DNA of 64,000 nucleotides, taken from NCBI GenBank assembly GCA_905182985.1, contig CAJJDN010000023.1, forward strand, positions 662,090 through 726,089, given 5' to 3'. The DNA is from Paramecium sonneborni (lineage: Eukaryota; Ciliophora; Oligohymenophorea; Peniculida; Parameciidae). A model generated the notes under the pieces. It ran no database searches. It saw nothing but the letters and a program-made list of their open reading frames with translations, and was not told the DNA's origin. Positions 38,701 to 51,400 of the stretch are shown piece after piece. A program made the translations under genes and the position numbers. Position 1 is the stretch's first letter. Each line of letters begins with the position of its first letter.

Positions 38701-39052
38701 CTTACAATTCCTCCCTTTAAGCACCTTCATCGCTAAATTTCTATTACCATCTTTGTACATCGCTTTCCAATGATGCTAATTAAATATATATAATGATACC
38801 CAATTTCTAAATATATATTTATTATAGAGTTTCGGCTGTCTCTGCATTAACTCTTGCTTCTTTGTCTATTCCATATTCCTTTAATGACTTTTCGTTTTTC
38901 AATATCTCATCTTTGAAAACCAAAACCAGATCCTCCAATCTTATTCCTGATTTCTCCATGACCTTCTTTTTAACATCTGACACTGTGGTTTTCTCTAACT
39001 ATACATCTATTAATATAGTTTTTCCATTTGGCATCTATACATAGATTTGCAT
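35763..39052 (-). CDS. Ubiquitin-like - coiled-coil - VWA - alpha-kinase protein (1,050 aa)
   Basis: ATG 39052-39050, TGA 35765-35763. Six introns: 38776-38799 (24 nt), 38194-38216 (23), 37898-37916 (19), 37352-37374 (23), 36118-36142 (25), 35882-35904 (23); coding 3,153 nt. Residues 1-78 are a ubiquitin-like fold (MQIYVQMPNGKTILIDVQLE, VKKKVMEKSGIRLEDLVLVF) without a C-terminal Gly-Gly, so an integral Ubl. A coiled coil of about 450 residues follows. The VWA domain has KIEVCFLIDVTGSMDPYK (D-x-T-x-S MIDAS) and FKIAVLICDAPTHGKRY. The C-terminal third is alpha-kinase: GQMKQVYLMKRQNNQNELYV then IKMPIGD (candidate Lys), SAVVECRSHLISKCL, WIAERYFTGEFVKYNNNYGF, YMVNDVQGVGNYFTDPALN (catalytic D and DP) and a Gly-rich segment before the end. 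It lacks the terminal H-x-x-C zinc motif. Likely a cytosolic signalling kinase whose coiled coil and Ubl set location; substrate unknown. Confidence 0.88.
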
Positions 39053-39915
39053 CAAATTTAATAAAAAAATATGTTCAAAATCATTTCAAACAAAATGCTT
39101 TTACAATCCAATAATATTTATATATCTTACTTTAATTTTAATAATTATTAACTAATTAATTACATGCTAAATAAAAACACAAATAGAATTTACTTACAAA
39201 CTTTTCAATCTAATAAATAGTTCTCAAGCTTTCTTCTATTTTCATTAAATTTTATAATTACCCTTCTTTTTTTTTTAATTAATTCATTTGCAATAATTAT
39301 TATTAGCATTTGATTAAAATCTATATACTTGAGGCCTTAAATATAATATTCATGAACTTATTGTAAGTTAATAAAATCAAATTTAAAGTTTTAATCTTAT
39401 TAATTGACTTTTGTCTACAGATGCTATTTTAAAATAGATCAAATTTTCAAAGCAAAAAAAACCTGGCAGAACAATGAAAATTATTAAACACATTATTGAA
39501 CGGTTTTGGTGAAGTTAAAATTCGTTGGTTTATGAAAAAAAGGAAGCGTTCATCCTATGATACTCACTTAAAGAGAGGTAAGAAGTAAGAAAATGGAATA
39601 ATTCTAAAAGCAAGTTAAAAAAGTAATTAAAGGCATTTGGATTTTTGAAAAGCAAATGATTAAGTACTATATGAAAAAGATATCAATAAAGTTTGTTACA
39701 AGATATTGTAGATGAGTTAGAAAAATATTGGATCTGGCAAAAAAAAATAGTTAACATTTGTAAATTTTATATGCTTTTTAGTTATATTAATCAATTTAGA
39801 AAAAAAAAAAATCTCAACCTGTTTGGATTATGAGAATTGAAATAGAATTTTTATTTGCTATTTCTTTGAGTTTTATAATAAATTTAGAAATTGAAAATTT
39901 TTTAAGTATATTTAT
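39053..39915. other. AT-rich stretch before the assembly gap; no gene called
   Basis: No gene with a supportable start, stop and family. Around 39480-39750 on the plus strand composition rises slightly and reads a basic peptide (GFGEVKIRWFMKKRKRSS), but it ends at a nearby TGA and has no recognisable relatives; it could be an exon of a gene running into the gap or a relic. Confidence 0.35.
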
Positions 39916-40725
39916 NNNNNNNNNNNNNNNNNNNNNNNNNNNNNNNNNNNNNNNNNNNNNNNNNNNNNNNNNNNNNNNNNNNNNNNNNNNNNNNNNNNNN
40001 NNNNNNNNNNNNNNNNNNNNNNNNNNNNNNNNNNNNNNNNNNNNNNNNNNNNNNNNNNNNNNNNNNNNNNNNNNNNNNNNNNNNNNNNNNNNNNNNNNNN
40101 NNNNNNNNNNNNNNNNNNNNNNNNNNNNNNNNNNNNNNNNNNNNNNNNNNNNNNNNNNNNNNNNNNNNNNNNNNNNNNNNNNNNNNNNNNNNNNNNNNNN
40201 NNNNNNNNNNNNNNNNNNNNNNNNNNNNNNNNNNNNNNNNNNNNNNNNNNNNNNNNNNNNNNNNNNNNNNNNNNNNNNNNNNNNNNNNNNNNNNNNNNNN
40301 NNNNNNNNNNNNNNNNNNNNNNNNNNNNNNNNNNNNNNNNNNNNNNNNNNNNNNNNNNNNNNNNNNNNNNNNNNNNNNNNNNNNNNNNNNNNNNNNNNNN
40401 NNNNNNNNNNNNNNNNNNNNNNNNNNNNNNNNNNNNNNNNNNNNNNNNNNNNNNNNNNNNNNNNNNNNNNNNNNNNNNNNNNNNNNNNNNNNNNNNNNNN
40501 NNNNNNNNNNNNNNNNNNNNNNNNNNNNNNNNNNNNNNNNNNNNNNNNNNNNNNNNNNNNNNNNNNNNNNNNNNNNNNNNNNNNNNNNNNNNNNNNNNNN
40601 NNNNNNNNNNNNNNNNNNNNNNNNNNNNNNNNNNNNNNNNNNNNNNNNNNNNNNNNNNNNNNNNNNNNNNNNNNNNNNNNNNNNNNNNNNNNNNNNNNNN
40701 NNNNNNNNNNNNNNNNNNNNNNNNN
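39916..40725. other. Assembly gap (810 N)
   Basis: Run of N from 39916 to 40725. Any open reading frame drawn across it is meaningless. Flanks are both AT-rich and gene-free for several hundred bp, so two contigs were joined here. Confidence 0.99.
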
Positions 40726-41146
40726 TAAATTCGATATTAATTAAACTAATGTAGAATATTTATTTTAAATTTTATTTCTTTATATATCAATAGTTTCTCA
40801 ATGATGATGGTTTAAAGTTAGATAAGATTAGAAAAAATAAATAATGTTATATTATTTAATAAAATGTAATTTTTATCTTTTCCATTTAGTTTTCAAAAAA
40901 GTTGATTGAATTGTTGTAATCAATCTATTAATTATAAGGAAAGAAAAATTTCAGATTTATCAGAAAAATCCAGGAAATTTTTTCTACAATAGTTAAGAAT
41001 AAGTATTTATATAAAAAAAATAAATTTAAATCTTTTAGTATGCTAAAATTATTGATTTTGTTACATTTAGATTTCCTTATAAACAAAATCCTCTTAATAT
41101 ATTAATTTATAATTATATGTAAATCTTAATAGAATAATGTTCAAAA
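40726..41146. other. AT-rich 3' flank of the formin gene
   Basis: About 420 bp between the gap and the formin stop codon; no gene seen. Confidence 0.4.
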
Positions 41147-43441
41147 TCATTTTTTTAAATGCAATTTACTATATTGTTTTTACTACTATTTTTTTCTTTA
41201 AAATAAAATATATTGGTATTATTCCATAAGTTGTTTCTTGATTTTTAATATATCTCCAAAAAATTATGGGGTTTCAAGTTCATTTCTAAAATCGCAAAAA
41301 TATTTTCTAATTTCTTCATAATTTTTTAGACCTTTTTGATAAATAGTTTCCATTGAGTATATGAAATCTTTATATAATTAAAAATACTTTTTAGCCTTAT
41401 TGAAAAAATTTATTTCGGCTTAATTGTTTTCAAAATTTCTTAAGTGATTTTCTAGCCATAAATTATGCTTTTTATATGTTTCAATAGTTTTTTTATTTTC
41501 TGATAATGCATTACTTTCTTTACTTAAGATTTGAAGTGATTGATAATAAGGATCATTAAGATCTTAAAACTTAATATTTTAATTTATCATGTCCTCTACT
41601 ATAAATTTAATTAATTCTTCTTATTAGGGTACTAATTGTTAAGTTTTGTAAGAAAACTCTATTAAATTTTCAAATTTGTATCCATACTCAGCTATTTTAA
41701 TATTATTAAATATCTTTCCATATTCTTTAATATAATGAAAATACAAAATTAATTCTTAATCCTTTTTGATATCTTCAAATATTTTAATAAACTAAAGAAT
41801 TTAATTTACTATAAATTCGTAATTTTCAACATGTTCTTTAAAAAAGAATTCTATTTCAATTGATTTTTTAAAATTTAAATCATATATTTATTTAACAGAT
41901 TAGTCATTTCTATTAATAAAATAATTATTTGAATTCTATTAATTATTTTACATAATTTCATTAATTTTTTTTTCATATTTATTTTAAAAATCTTCAGGTA
42001 TCAATAAAATGATTTTGTAAAGTAATTCTAAAACTGATTTCATTTCATTATTATTATTATTTTCTACAAATTCGAGTTAATTAATTTAATCCATAATTTC
42101 AATTAGATTGATCTTTGATAATTTATTTAATAATAATTCTAATTTTATGCCTTATTCTTTTAAAACAGATTCTGAATAGATAACAGTTTCTTTTTATTAA
42201 TTTGCTTCTTTCTTAATAACTTACTTTTTTAAGAAATACTTAAGGTTATCTGGGTTTATTAATGGATTTTAAGGTAATGAAACACTCCAAATAGTTCCAA
42301 TTAAATTTTGTTATAACATTGGTAATTTATTATATTATGTATAAGAACTTGTATTGATTAGATTAATGGGTGCTGGAGGGGGTCTTGGAGCCCCATTTTG
42401 GTTTTCTTTAATTGGATTGCTTTAATTTTAATTTGGTCTAACTTAAACTGAAAAAACCAGCCTCTATTTCTATCTTTGTTTCTTTGGTATTTAAATTTCA
42501 ATTTCTTTGTCTATTTTATTTTCATTATTTTCATTATTTTCATTATTTTCAATTTATTTTTCTATTTTAGTTTTATTATTTTTAATTTATTCGTCTATTA
42601 ACATGTCCATTGTTTACCATTTAAAAAAAAAACAATTTTGAAAGGATTCATATTAGCTTTAAGTTAAATTATATACTTCTCTTGATCTTCTTAGAATTAA
42701 AAAAGGTAATTCCTATTCTTAAATTGTAAATTCTGTGCAATTTTCCCAATTTTATATTTAGAACTAATTTATTTTCAATTTAGGAATATTAAACTAAGAA
42801 AACTAGGAATGAACAATATCCATTAACTAAAGGACAATAAATTTATTATATATTTGACCATCTATAAGATTTATAATTTAAATTAAAAGAGGCAATAACT
42901 CTTCAAATTACAAACTTTTAATTGCTGATTATAAATATTACGCTATACAATACAATATTTCGCAATTTTAATCTAATAAATTAATCAAACTATTTATCGA
43001 AATTTAAATTTTTTATTCTAACGCTATATTTAGAATAATAATTTTTTTCAAAATTTCTTGATTGATATTTAAATCATAAGTCAACAAAGCTTTCTCTTCT
43101 ACACTAGCAACTTAATATATCCATTTTAATGCATAAGTCATTTCTATTAAGTTATTTGAATTGATCCATTTTTAAGCATTTTCTAAATCATATATTTAAT
43201 TTTTTCCAATTGAATTAAAGTATTGTTCCCCTGCTTAAAATAAAATAGAAGGCTTATCATAATATTATTCATCAAGTTCAACTTCCTTTAAAAAATCTTT
43301 GATTATATTAGGATTTATTTATTTATTTAAAATAGTTGGATCAATTCTAAACTGAACTATTTATTTAGATCCTTTAATCTCTCCATAAATTATTTATAAG
43401 CCTGACATATTTAATAAATTAAATTCAAAATAACAACTCAT
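41147..43441 (-). CDS. Divergent formin with short FH1 and FH2 domains (764 aa)
   Basis: Intronless ciliate-code ORF, ATG 43441-43439, TGA 41149-41147 (2,295 nt). The N-terminal about 270 residues (YGEIKGSKQIVQFRID; NPNIIKDFLKEVELDEQYY; IAQYLQSAIKSLQFEELLPL) are helical and fit an FH3/armadillo-type regulatory part. A charged linker (ENNENNENNEN) leads to NGAPRPPPAPI, a minimal proline-rich FH1. The rest matches FH2: LIGTIWSVSL (lasso/Trp), YFLKKQVIKKEANQQKET, KLELLLNKLSKINLIEIMDQ ('I-x-L-x-K-L-x-K'), VLELLYKIILLIPEDFQ, EDIKKDQELILYFHYIKEYG and a terminal coiled region ESNALSENKKTIETYKKHN. Formins nucleate and elongate actin filaments as dimers. The FH1 holds a single profilin-binding-size stretch, so elongation may be weak. 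I call FH2 from motif order; it is divergent. Confidence 0.75.
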
Positions 43442-44072
43442 TTACTTTATATATCTATTAATTATTCTATTAGGTAAATAAAAAAATTTTAAATTATACA
43501 TTATCAACGACTAGAAAATTAATTTTAATTTTCACATATATTTAAAATTCAATCATATCTCTATTGTAAATACTAAATTAAATAAATAAAACTTGAAATA
43601 TAGTTCAATACAATGGATGTATAAATAAACATGAAGTGATCTCTGAATCCAATAGGTATTCAATAATTAAGAATTTAACTTTTTTCTGTGAGGTAGTTAT
43701 AATTAATAATGTTTAAGGTAATTATAATATGAAAAAACTTAAGCAAGTAATCTAGCTTTTTTATTTAGTTTTTGCATTCATTGAATAATATTAAAAATAG
43801 CTAAAAATTAATTCTAAATTAATAATCTTTTATTCTTAAAATTTATATATATATATATATATTCAAGCTTTTTCTTTTTTACCAAAAATTTAATAAATTA
43901 ATTTATTTTTTTCTATTTTTGATTTGCTTTTAAATTCTTAAGTGAGTATTCACAAATATAAGTATAAATAAAATATAGATTAGTGGCACACATATGATAG
44001 AAAATATAATTTATTAAAATAAAAACTTTTATTTACTTGTTCATCTAATATTTTAATATTTATAATAATTCA
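43442..44072. promoter_or_regulatory. AT-rich intergenic region with TA repeat
   Basis: About 630 bp between two minus-strand genes (formin start and 3' end of the two-TM gene). Contains the formin promoter by position and a short TA run; no gene seen. Confidence 0.4.
43844..43862. repeat. TA dinucleotide repeat
   Basis: About nine consecutive TA units in the intergenic region upstream of the formin gene. Confidence 0.8.
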
Positions 44073-45503
44073 TCAAAATTGTTTTATCAATATTCCTAAT
44101 GGTTCATCATAAGGAAATTTAATTTCTTCTTTAATTTCATTGATGGGTTTTACTACAAGATAATTAGATTCTTATAAACTTTCACAAACTTATTCAAATG
44201 TATCTTTTGTTATTTTTTTTCCTAATTGATGACTATATTATAAAATTGAATTTCCAAACTATTATTCAAGAATAAATTAAATTCTAGAAATTTCATAGAG
44301 TATATTATCTAATCTACATTTATCTTTAGCTCCTTTAAATAAATTTGAATATTTTTATTACAAAGTATGAATAGGTATATCAAATTTATTAATTTGTTCA
44401 TTAATTTTATATTAATTAAAAATATTTGGTTTTAAATTTTTGAATTCTGGATAGTACATAGTAACAATATCATGAAGTAAACCATTTTCAAGTAAAATGT
44501 TATTGTAATAAAAAGCGATATATTATAAAAAAAATATTAATTATACTATTGAACCAATATCAGCAAGAATTGCACCCAATTTCGGCATAGTAACTCCTTC
44601 AACAATAGATATATTATCAATTCTAAATAAAAATGAACTAGATATATTCATATTATAAGCATTATTTTTAGAAATTAATTATATCACATTAGATATAAAA
44701 TTATTATCAACTTCTTAATTGATTATTTCATAATTATTTAAAAATTAATAATTGTTTTCATTGCTAAATAAAATACCATCATCAATAATAGTTTCTTATT
44801 ATTTTAACATAATTTATGAATAAATTGATTTTTATGGATTAAAAGCTTAATAATAAGTTTTTTTAAAATTTTCTAATTCATTATTTTTATAATTAAATTG
44901 ATTTAGAATGATAGTTATATCTAAGAATCCATGATATTAAGACATATATTCTAAAATAGAATTATCATCAGCACAATAACCTCTATCCTTTAAATAAATA
45001 TCTGAACAAGAAGCAAATACTAATAAATATTCTTACATTTCTTCCTTATTTTCATTTTATTTGTTTCCATTATTTAAAATTAAAGTACCATTATTTAATA
45101 TTATTGAATTAGGTAATAATTCTTCGCTAAATAATGCTATTGGTTTATCGTATATTTAACCATTTTTCAATGTAAATAATAAGGGAGTTATTATATTATT
45201 CTCAATTCTAAAAGGATCAACAGATGAAGTAAAATCTTCTAAAGAAATATAAATTAAGGGTTCAGACCATTTAAATTATGCATATCCTGTCGTTTTTTAT
45301 TTTGTATTTATATTTGGTGGTATTTCATTATTAATCCACTAAACTAAAACAAATAAAAAATATGCAAAACTTAAGCTACCTAAACAAACTGAAATTGATC
45401 CTCCTACTCTACTTTAGAAGTTAGATTCTTTATTTTTAGTTAGAAGAGTTAATTAAACTCCAAACATATCTATTTTTTCCATCATTTCAAAAAATTTGTT
45501 CAT
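44073..45503 (-). CDS. Two-TM membrane protein of a ciliate-specific family (476 aa)
   Basis: ATG 45503-45501, TGA 44075-44073; 1,431 nt in one frame, no intron needed. N-terminus MNKFFEMMEKIDMFGVQLTL is followed by a Lys/Asn stretch, RVGGSISVCLGSLSF and a membrane segment (SFAYFLFVLVQWI). A long extracytoplasmic-type region follows (GYAQFKWSEPLIYISLEDF; CSDIYLKDRGYC; FLFRIDNISIVEGVTMPKLG), then a second membrane segment (GAILADIGSIVQLIFFLQYI) and a C-terminal cytosolic tail (SNLFKGAKDKCRLDNI; KPINEIKEEIKFPYDEP). The opening 'DxFG...L...GGxxS' followed by a TM helix and a second TM near residue 330 is a pattern I know from large families of uncharacterised membrane proteins in Paramecium and Tetrahymena. 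No function is known to me. Confidence 0.7.
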
Positions 45504-47149
45504 ATGTGGAATGATAAATTAAATTTATTCTAATAAAATCTCTAATTTCTCTATTGTATAATAATTTTTAATTAAATTTAAATAAATTCTAAAAAGAATT
45601 AATTTTAATCTAAACTAGTTTTAATCACGAAAAATTGCTTTAATTTATTAATTCATTTCTTAATCAAAATGTCAATCAATAATCTAATATCTTGTTTAAT
45701 ACACAGTTATTTTATTCTTTGTAATAAGAACATAATTGTTTTAAATAATTTATTTTATATCTGTTATTTAATAAATATACATTTATTTAATATTATTAAA
45801 ATATCTTAGAATTCATATAGACCGAAAAATCTCTGTAGAAAATTATTATAAATAAACTTCACAAATTATAAATATTCCAATTTTATTATGAATTATATAA
45901 TTTTTGAGTAATAATAAAAAAAGGATTAATTCTACACCCATAAAGATAACATAAGTATAATAATGCTAAAAAATATGGATGATTATTAACCAGAAACTTG
46001 GTATTGATATTTAAATTTGGAAGAAGGCTATATAAATAAATTATCTATTAATTTATTTGATAAATGATCGGTTGCATAATTGCTTTATAAATTAAATTAA
46101 TTCTATAGCATATAGGATGAAAGATACATGATTTTGGTAAATAAACCTGATAAAAGTTCTAAGTTCAAATAAAAAAAAGGTTTTTAATTTCTTTTTTATT
46201 AAAAATTAAAAAACTTAAAATTCTTTTATCAATTAATTTTTATTTCAAAGAAACTTTTAAATTAAGAAAGCATATTTTATTTACAAAAATACAAATTTTC
46301 AAAGTCTTATTATTTATTTCAAAAACAAGATTCAGTCTTTTTTTATTAATTATAAAAAATATTTACATATTAGATTTATAAAAAGCATCATTAATAAATA
46401 GGTTGAAATTTCAAATTGTATTCATCATTAAAAATCTGTTTAAATATTTATTAAAACTCTAAAATAACGCTTAATAATGTTTATATTTCAAATCATAAAA
46501 ATTGATAGTTGATTTGGTAAAATACACTTGATAAATCCTTTAGATGATTTATTTATACATAAAGAATCTTTTAAATTTTAGATAATAATTATAATGAATA
46601 ATCTTCTAGAAAAAGATTAAATTTATATCGTAAATGAAAATAAATAAATTTAAATTAAAGTAATAATTAGCTCTTAGAATAAACACAGACAAAATTATCA
46701 TAATTGCTGATTAGAAAAAAACTATAAATACCATTATCTTGATTTATTATAATAATATATATAGATTTAAAAGTTCTTTAGTCAGTAATTTATTATGATT
46801 TAGATATTATTGATAGCTTTTTATAAGGAATTATTTATTGATAAAAAAAAAGCTGTTAATAAAAGTTAGAACTTAACTTTACTTTGATATTCTGATATTT
46901 TTGAATAGTCATTTATTGATAATGTTTCAACTAATCTATGTTTGTTATTTTTTATTTAAAATAATGATAAACTTTTAAATTATTTACTTTAGAAAAACCA
47001 ATTATTAAACAATTGATGATTCATTGTTAAAATCTTTTTATTCATTTGTAGTGTTTGTAAGAAATAGATTAGGTTAGCATTGCAGAAGTAAAATAATAAT
47101 AATTAAAAAATTAAGTTTTAATATTTGTATGACAAGAAATTTTATAATT
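45504..47149. other. Gene-poor AT-rich region
   Basis: Simple A/T-rich DNA apart from one interrupted ORF listed separately at 45963. Includes the promoter of the two-TM gene at its left edge and the 3' flank of the lectin-like gene at its right edge. Confidence 0.4.
45963..46403 (+). pseudogene. Interrupted short ORF (two in-frame TGA)
   Basis: From ATG 45963 the frame reads MLKNMDDYQPETWY, TGA (46005-46007), YLNLEEGYINKLSINLFDK, TGA (46065-46067), SVAQLLYKLNQFYSIQDERY and stays open for another hundred codons of increasing A/T simplicity. No GT...AG segment of suitable length removes either stop. Both stops sit where Trp would be plausible (TGG to TGA is one transition). Most likely a decayed gene fragment; no family. 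Confidence 0.35.
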
Positions 47150-48476
47150 TCAAATGTCCAAAAATTCAACTTGTAATATATTCTATTGAGTGATAATCTT
47201 ATTTCTTAATTTTTAAAGAATAATTATACTATTATTAGTTATTGTAATTAAAATTTCTTTATAATTTGATTATGCAGAATATTGTGCATAAATATAGATT
47301 GAATTGATTGATCCATGACAATAATGATTTAAGTTATAAATTTTATTACTACCACTACAATTATTACATTTGTTTAATTAACTATGAACCTTTTTATAAT
47401 TGGATGGACATTTGTAATAAATATTAATATTTAACAATAGTTTGGATTCATCAATAATAATAAATTCTGATCCAGGTGAATTAGAAACTTTATTAAGTTC
47501 TAAAATTTAGATATAAAATGGTGGTTTTGTATTTGATGTTTTATCATATAATTTACTTATTCTAGCAGTGAAACATTCCATTGCGGTAAAGAACTATTCT
47601 TAAACATATTTTAGAAAATATGGTTATATTTTATTTGTTGGATAAGCATTAGTATTCCCTAATATTAATAAATAAGTTATTACATGTTGCAGTAGTATAA
47701 CTGATTTGATTGGCAGTAGGATTTAAAGCGATTGAATATCTAATATTCAAAAGAGAAGTTGTAATTTTCATTTGAGCAATTATAAAATAACTGTTAGATA
47801 ATTAATTGTATAATTAACTAGTATAAGCACTTGTAGATGATACTTAATCTAAAAATGTTAGAATTTCAGTTGTTCCTAATATTATTTAATAGCTAACAGA
47901 TACTAGATTTTAATATGCACTGCTCATACCAATTATAACATGTTCATATGTTAATTCTGTTATCTATTATATAATTAAAAATTACAGAGAGATCAATATT
48001 AAATGTTCCAGTATAAGAAAAACTAAGTATTGATATTATTCCTTTTTTGATATTTGGATTTTAAATTTAATATTATTTTGAAGTAAAAGGTGATTAATTT
48101 AAATCTGTAATTACTTCTAAACGATTATCATCTATAGCATACCATTAAATTTTATAAGAGCTAGCCTTATTATTAGGGCATGTTATTTTTAATGAAAAAT
48201 CTAAATATTTTTTTATTATTTATTACCTATTAATGTGACACTCAATATTTCAATGTTTACTTCATTTTTAGTTGAAAAAAAATAATCAAAAGTTGTAGAA
48301 AAAAATATTATCTTAGGTATATTTTCAAATGTATTTGTAAATGGTATTGTAGTTGTTTTAGTAAATCCATTTTAACAATTAAATCCTGATTCTGTCCATG
48401 TAAATTTATTAAAAACTTATGAATCATAGCTAATTGTTTCTCTAGAAATCTCGATTAAAATTATAAAGAATAACAT
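47150..48476 (-). CDS. Secreted H-type-lectin-like protein with C-terminal Cys cluster (417 aa)
   Basis: ATG 48476-48474, TGA 47152-47150; introns 48201-48226 (26 nt), 47964-47985 (22), 47659-47683 (25); coding 1,254 nt. MLFFIILIEISRETISYDS gives a short signal peptide. Then FNKFTWTESGFNCQNGFTK, TTTIPFTNTFENIPKIIFF, FDYFFSTKNEVNIEILSVTL, the beta-strand pattern 'tF...F...P.i......D.......v.i.niT' of H-type lectin domains, which bind sugars such as GalNAc in snail agglutinin and Dictyostelium discoidin. Further beta-rich segments follow (VIIGMSSAYQNLVSVSYQII), and the end has CPSNYKKVHSQLNKCNNC with NLNHYCHGSINSIYIYA, a cysteine cluster I associate with a Paramecium family of secreted lectin-like proteins. 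The call is by pattern; sugar binding is inferred. Confidence 0.7.
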
Positions 48477-51400
48477 TTGTTATTTAATATTTATTATTTA
48501 TTAAATTTAACTATTTAATTGGCTATCAGAACTTAATTCTCATTCATCTCAATTTTATATTAATCTCTTTGAAATTTATAAAGAACAATTAAAATAAAAT
48601 TATATTAAATTAACTTAAATCAAATTAATGATTATATATTAAATAAATTTATTTTATTGATCTTCTAATACATATGTTATTTATTTATTCAACATCTCAT
48701 CAAATTCTATAAGTATATTAGATATTTTCTATTTTTATTTTTTATATTATTTGAGTTTTCAATCCAATTATACATTCCTTATTAAATCAAAAAATTTTAT
48801 GATATTAATAAAAATTAATTAGTAATTAATTTTTAAATATTGAGTGGACGTTAATATTTTTTATTTAATTGATTAAATAATATTTTATTTATTTAACAGC
48901 TTAATAAAGTGTAAGAGTTATTTCTATGAATTTTATAATCATTATTTCAAGTATAGAATGGGCTCATAAAATTGTATATATAATTAAAAATATATTATAA
49001 ACTTAATCCTAATATTTCATTTTATATTCAAATATAGCCACAATCTATAATTTTAATTAGCAAGGAGCTTTAAAAGAAATATCCTTTCTACAATACCGTA
49101 CCAATAAATTATGAGAATATGAAAATGCATTAAAGATAAATATTTTTAGAAAATATTAAACTAATATAAATTTAAATTAATACTGAGAGAAATATTCATC
49201 TTTATATAGATGCAAAAATTTCTAATTATTTCGCTTTTGAGTGTGGGACATTCACACATTCTATTTGCTGTATTAATTATTATTAGAATATTTCTTCTAA
49301 AATCATAACATAAGTAAATATAAATATCACTAACTTGTCTAACTATAATAATTTTTTTTTAACAAAATTATCTATCATAATTTACAAATTATTATTTAAA
49401 TTTTTTAAATCAAATTGAGAATACTAAAAATAAGTTTGAAAAATAAAAATTATTTGAAATGAAATAGAAAATAATAAAAATCAATTATGTGGGGTTTGAT
49501 TTCTAAAAAATAAAATAAATTTGGATTAAATTTTTAGATATAAATTACAATATTTAACTAATTTATTTATTAACAGAAATATGATTTTCGATATCTTAAA
49601 ATTTGAAAACTTCTATTTTTCTAAATTAACTCAAAAATTTTGCAGTCTTACTATTATTAATACCTGCAAATTTTAAATTTTATTAGAAAGAGCAAGATTC
49701 TTTATATAAGGATACTTAATCAAATGAGAAAACGTTTATTACCCAGTTACATCATAATAAAGGTTAAGCAAAGAAGAACATTTTGGTGCTTTTCTTAAAA
49801 GATTTACAAATAGTTCGATCATATATATTACCATAAAATAAGAGCTACTTTGATTTAAATATCTCTAAAATTATATTTATTTTTGTGATACTATTTAAAA
49901 TAAGATCCTCCTATCATGTTATTAATTGACCAAAAATATTATCTCATAATGATATCCAATACTTTAATATTGTTATTTTATTTTTGATGTATCTTTTTAA
50001 CTTTCTTTTCTTCCTCTAAAAACTACTTACAAAAGTAATGAGATTGTTTCTCTTGATTAGAGGAAGGTTATTAAAAATTTTCTTATCTCGTTCTAAGCAA
50101 AACTAAATTGAATTTTTATCGCACTCAGTTTTATAATTTTTTTAATTCTTTTTTTTGACTCCACCTAGTCCAAATAAATTAACAAACTTGCTTCATCTTG
50201 TTTCACTTAAACATTAGCAAATAAATAGTGGCGATATATAAAATTTAGAATTAGTAGTTATTTTGAGATAAAATTAAATTAATTTTAAACCCAAACCCAT
50301 AGTTTATAGTAGTTCAAAAATTTAATGGAAAGCAACTTTAAATATTATTTAATATATACATTAGAATGAAATAATTACTAACAATTGAAGAAATATCCTT
50401 ATTAATCTAATGATTGCATAATAGAAAAAGCAGAATCTACGGATCACCAATATGAAATCAAGGAAGAGCAGCAGTTGGCTTAATTGTAAAGAATTTGATA
50501 CTTAAACAGGAAATTGTCAGACTTTAAAAAGCCATTTAATAAGGACTGATAGTCAAACCACAAAAAATAAGGAGGTATATTGAGAAATATCATATTTGAA
50601 AAATAAAATACTTTTATTCCAACAAATCAAGCACAAAAATGGATAAGACATTATTATGGTACATAATTTAAAATTGATAGCTCAGAAAAACAAATGAGAA
50701 CAAGTACTTCGGGATTTTAACCCTTTTACTCTACAAAAGACTAGAGGAAAATGACATAAAGAATTAGTATTCTTTGTAGATGTCAATCAGATAAGTCTTT
50801 AATGAAATGGGCTACAGAGAAAAAATTTCTAATAATACATGGAAAAAATAAAGTAAACTCCATTATATCTATAATTTGTTAAATAAACGCAAACAGTCTT
50901 TGTTGAGGACGTTATAATCATTTTTAATAACTTATATATAGGTAATATTCACTGGATAAGATATGGTGTCAAATCGTGATTCCGAAGCTTTAAACGAATA
51001 TGATCAGTCATTGTGCCATTCGAATTTTAATTAAATTTAATAGAAAAATTAAATAATATAATCTTAGATTTATTTTTTATAAATTAACTGATTATGAAAT
51101 CTCAGATACTAGACTTAGTAATATTAATTCATCAATACTCAAATTACTGCTGGAGAATTAATTTCTTTTCTGAAATCATTAGATTAAATACCAAAAATTT
51201 AAATATTAAAATATAGAATTTTGTAGTGCATTTTGATTATTTAAAGTAGGTCAAGAATAAGGTTGCATACCTTTGAAGAAGCATGAAATTAATACTTAAA
51301 GAGAAATCAAATATATAGGTTGAATAAAGCGATATAATTAAAAATTATGAATCAGAAATTTAATCAGTCGATAATAAACTACGATGCCACAAAAAAAGAT

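Noticed and set aside
39830..40744. ORF across the N gap on the plus strand
   Set aside because: It is made almost entirely of N; no information supports coding.
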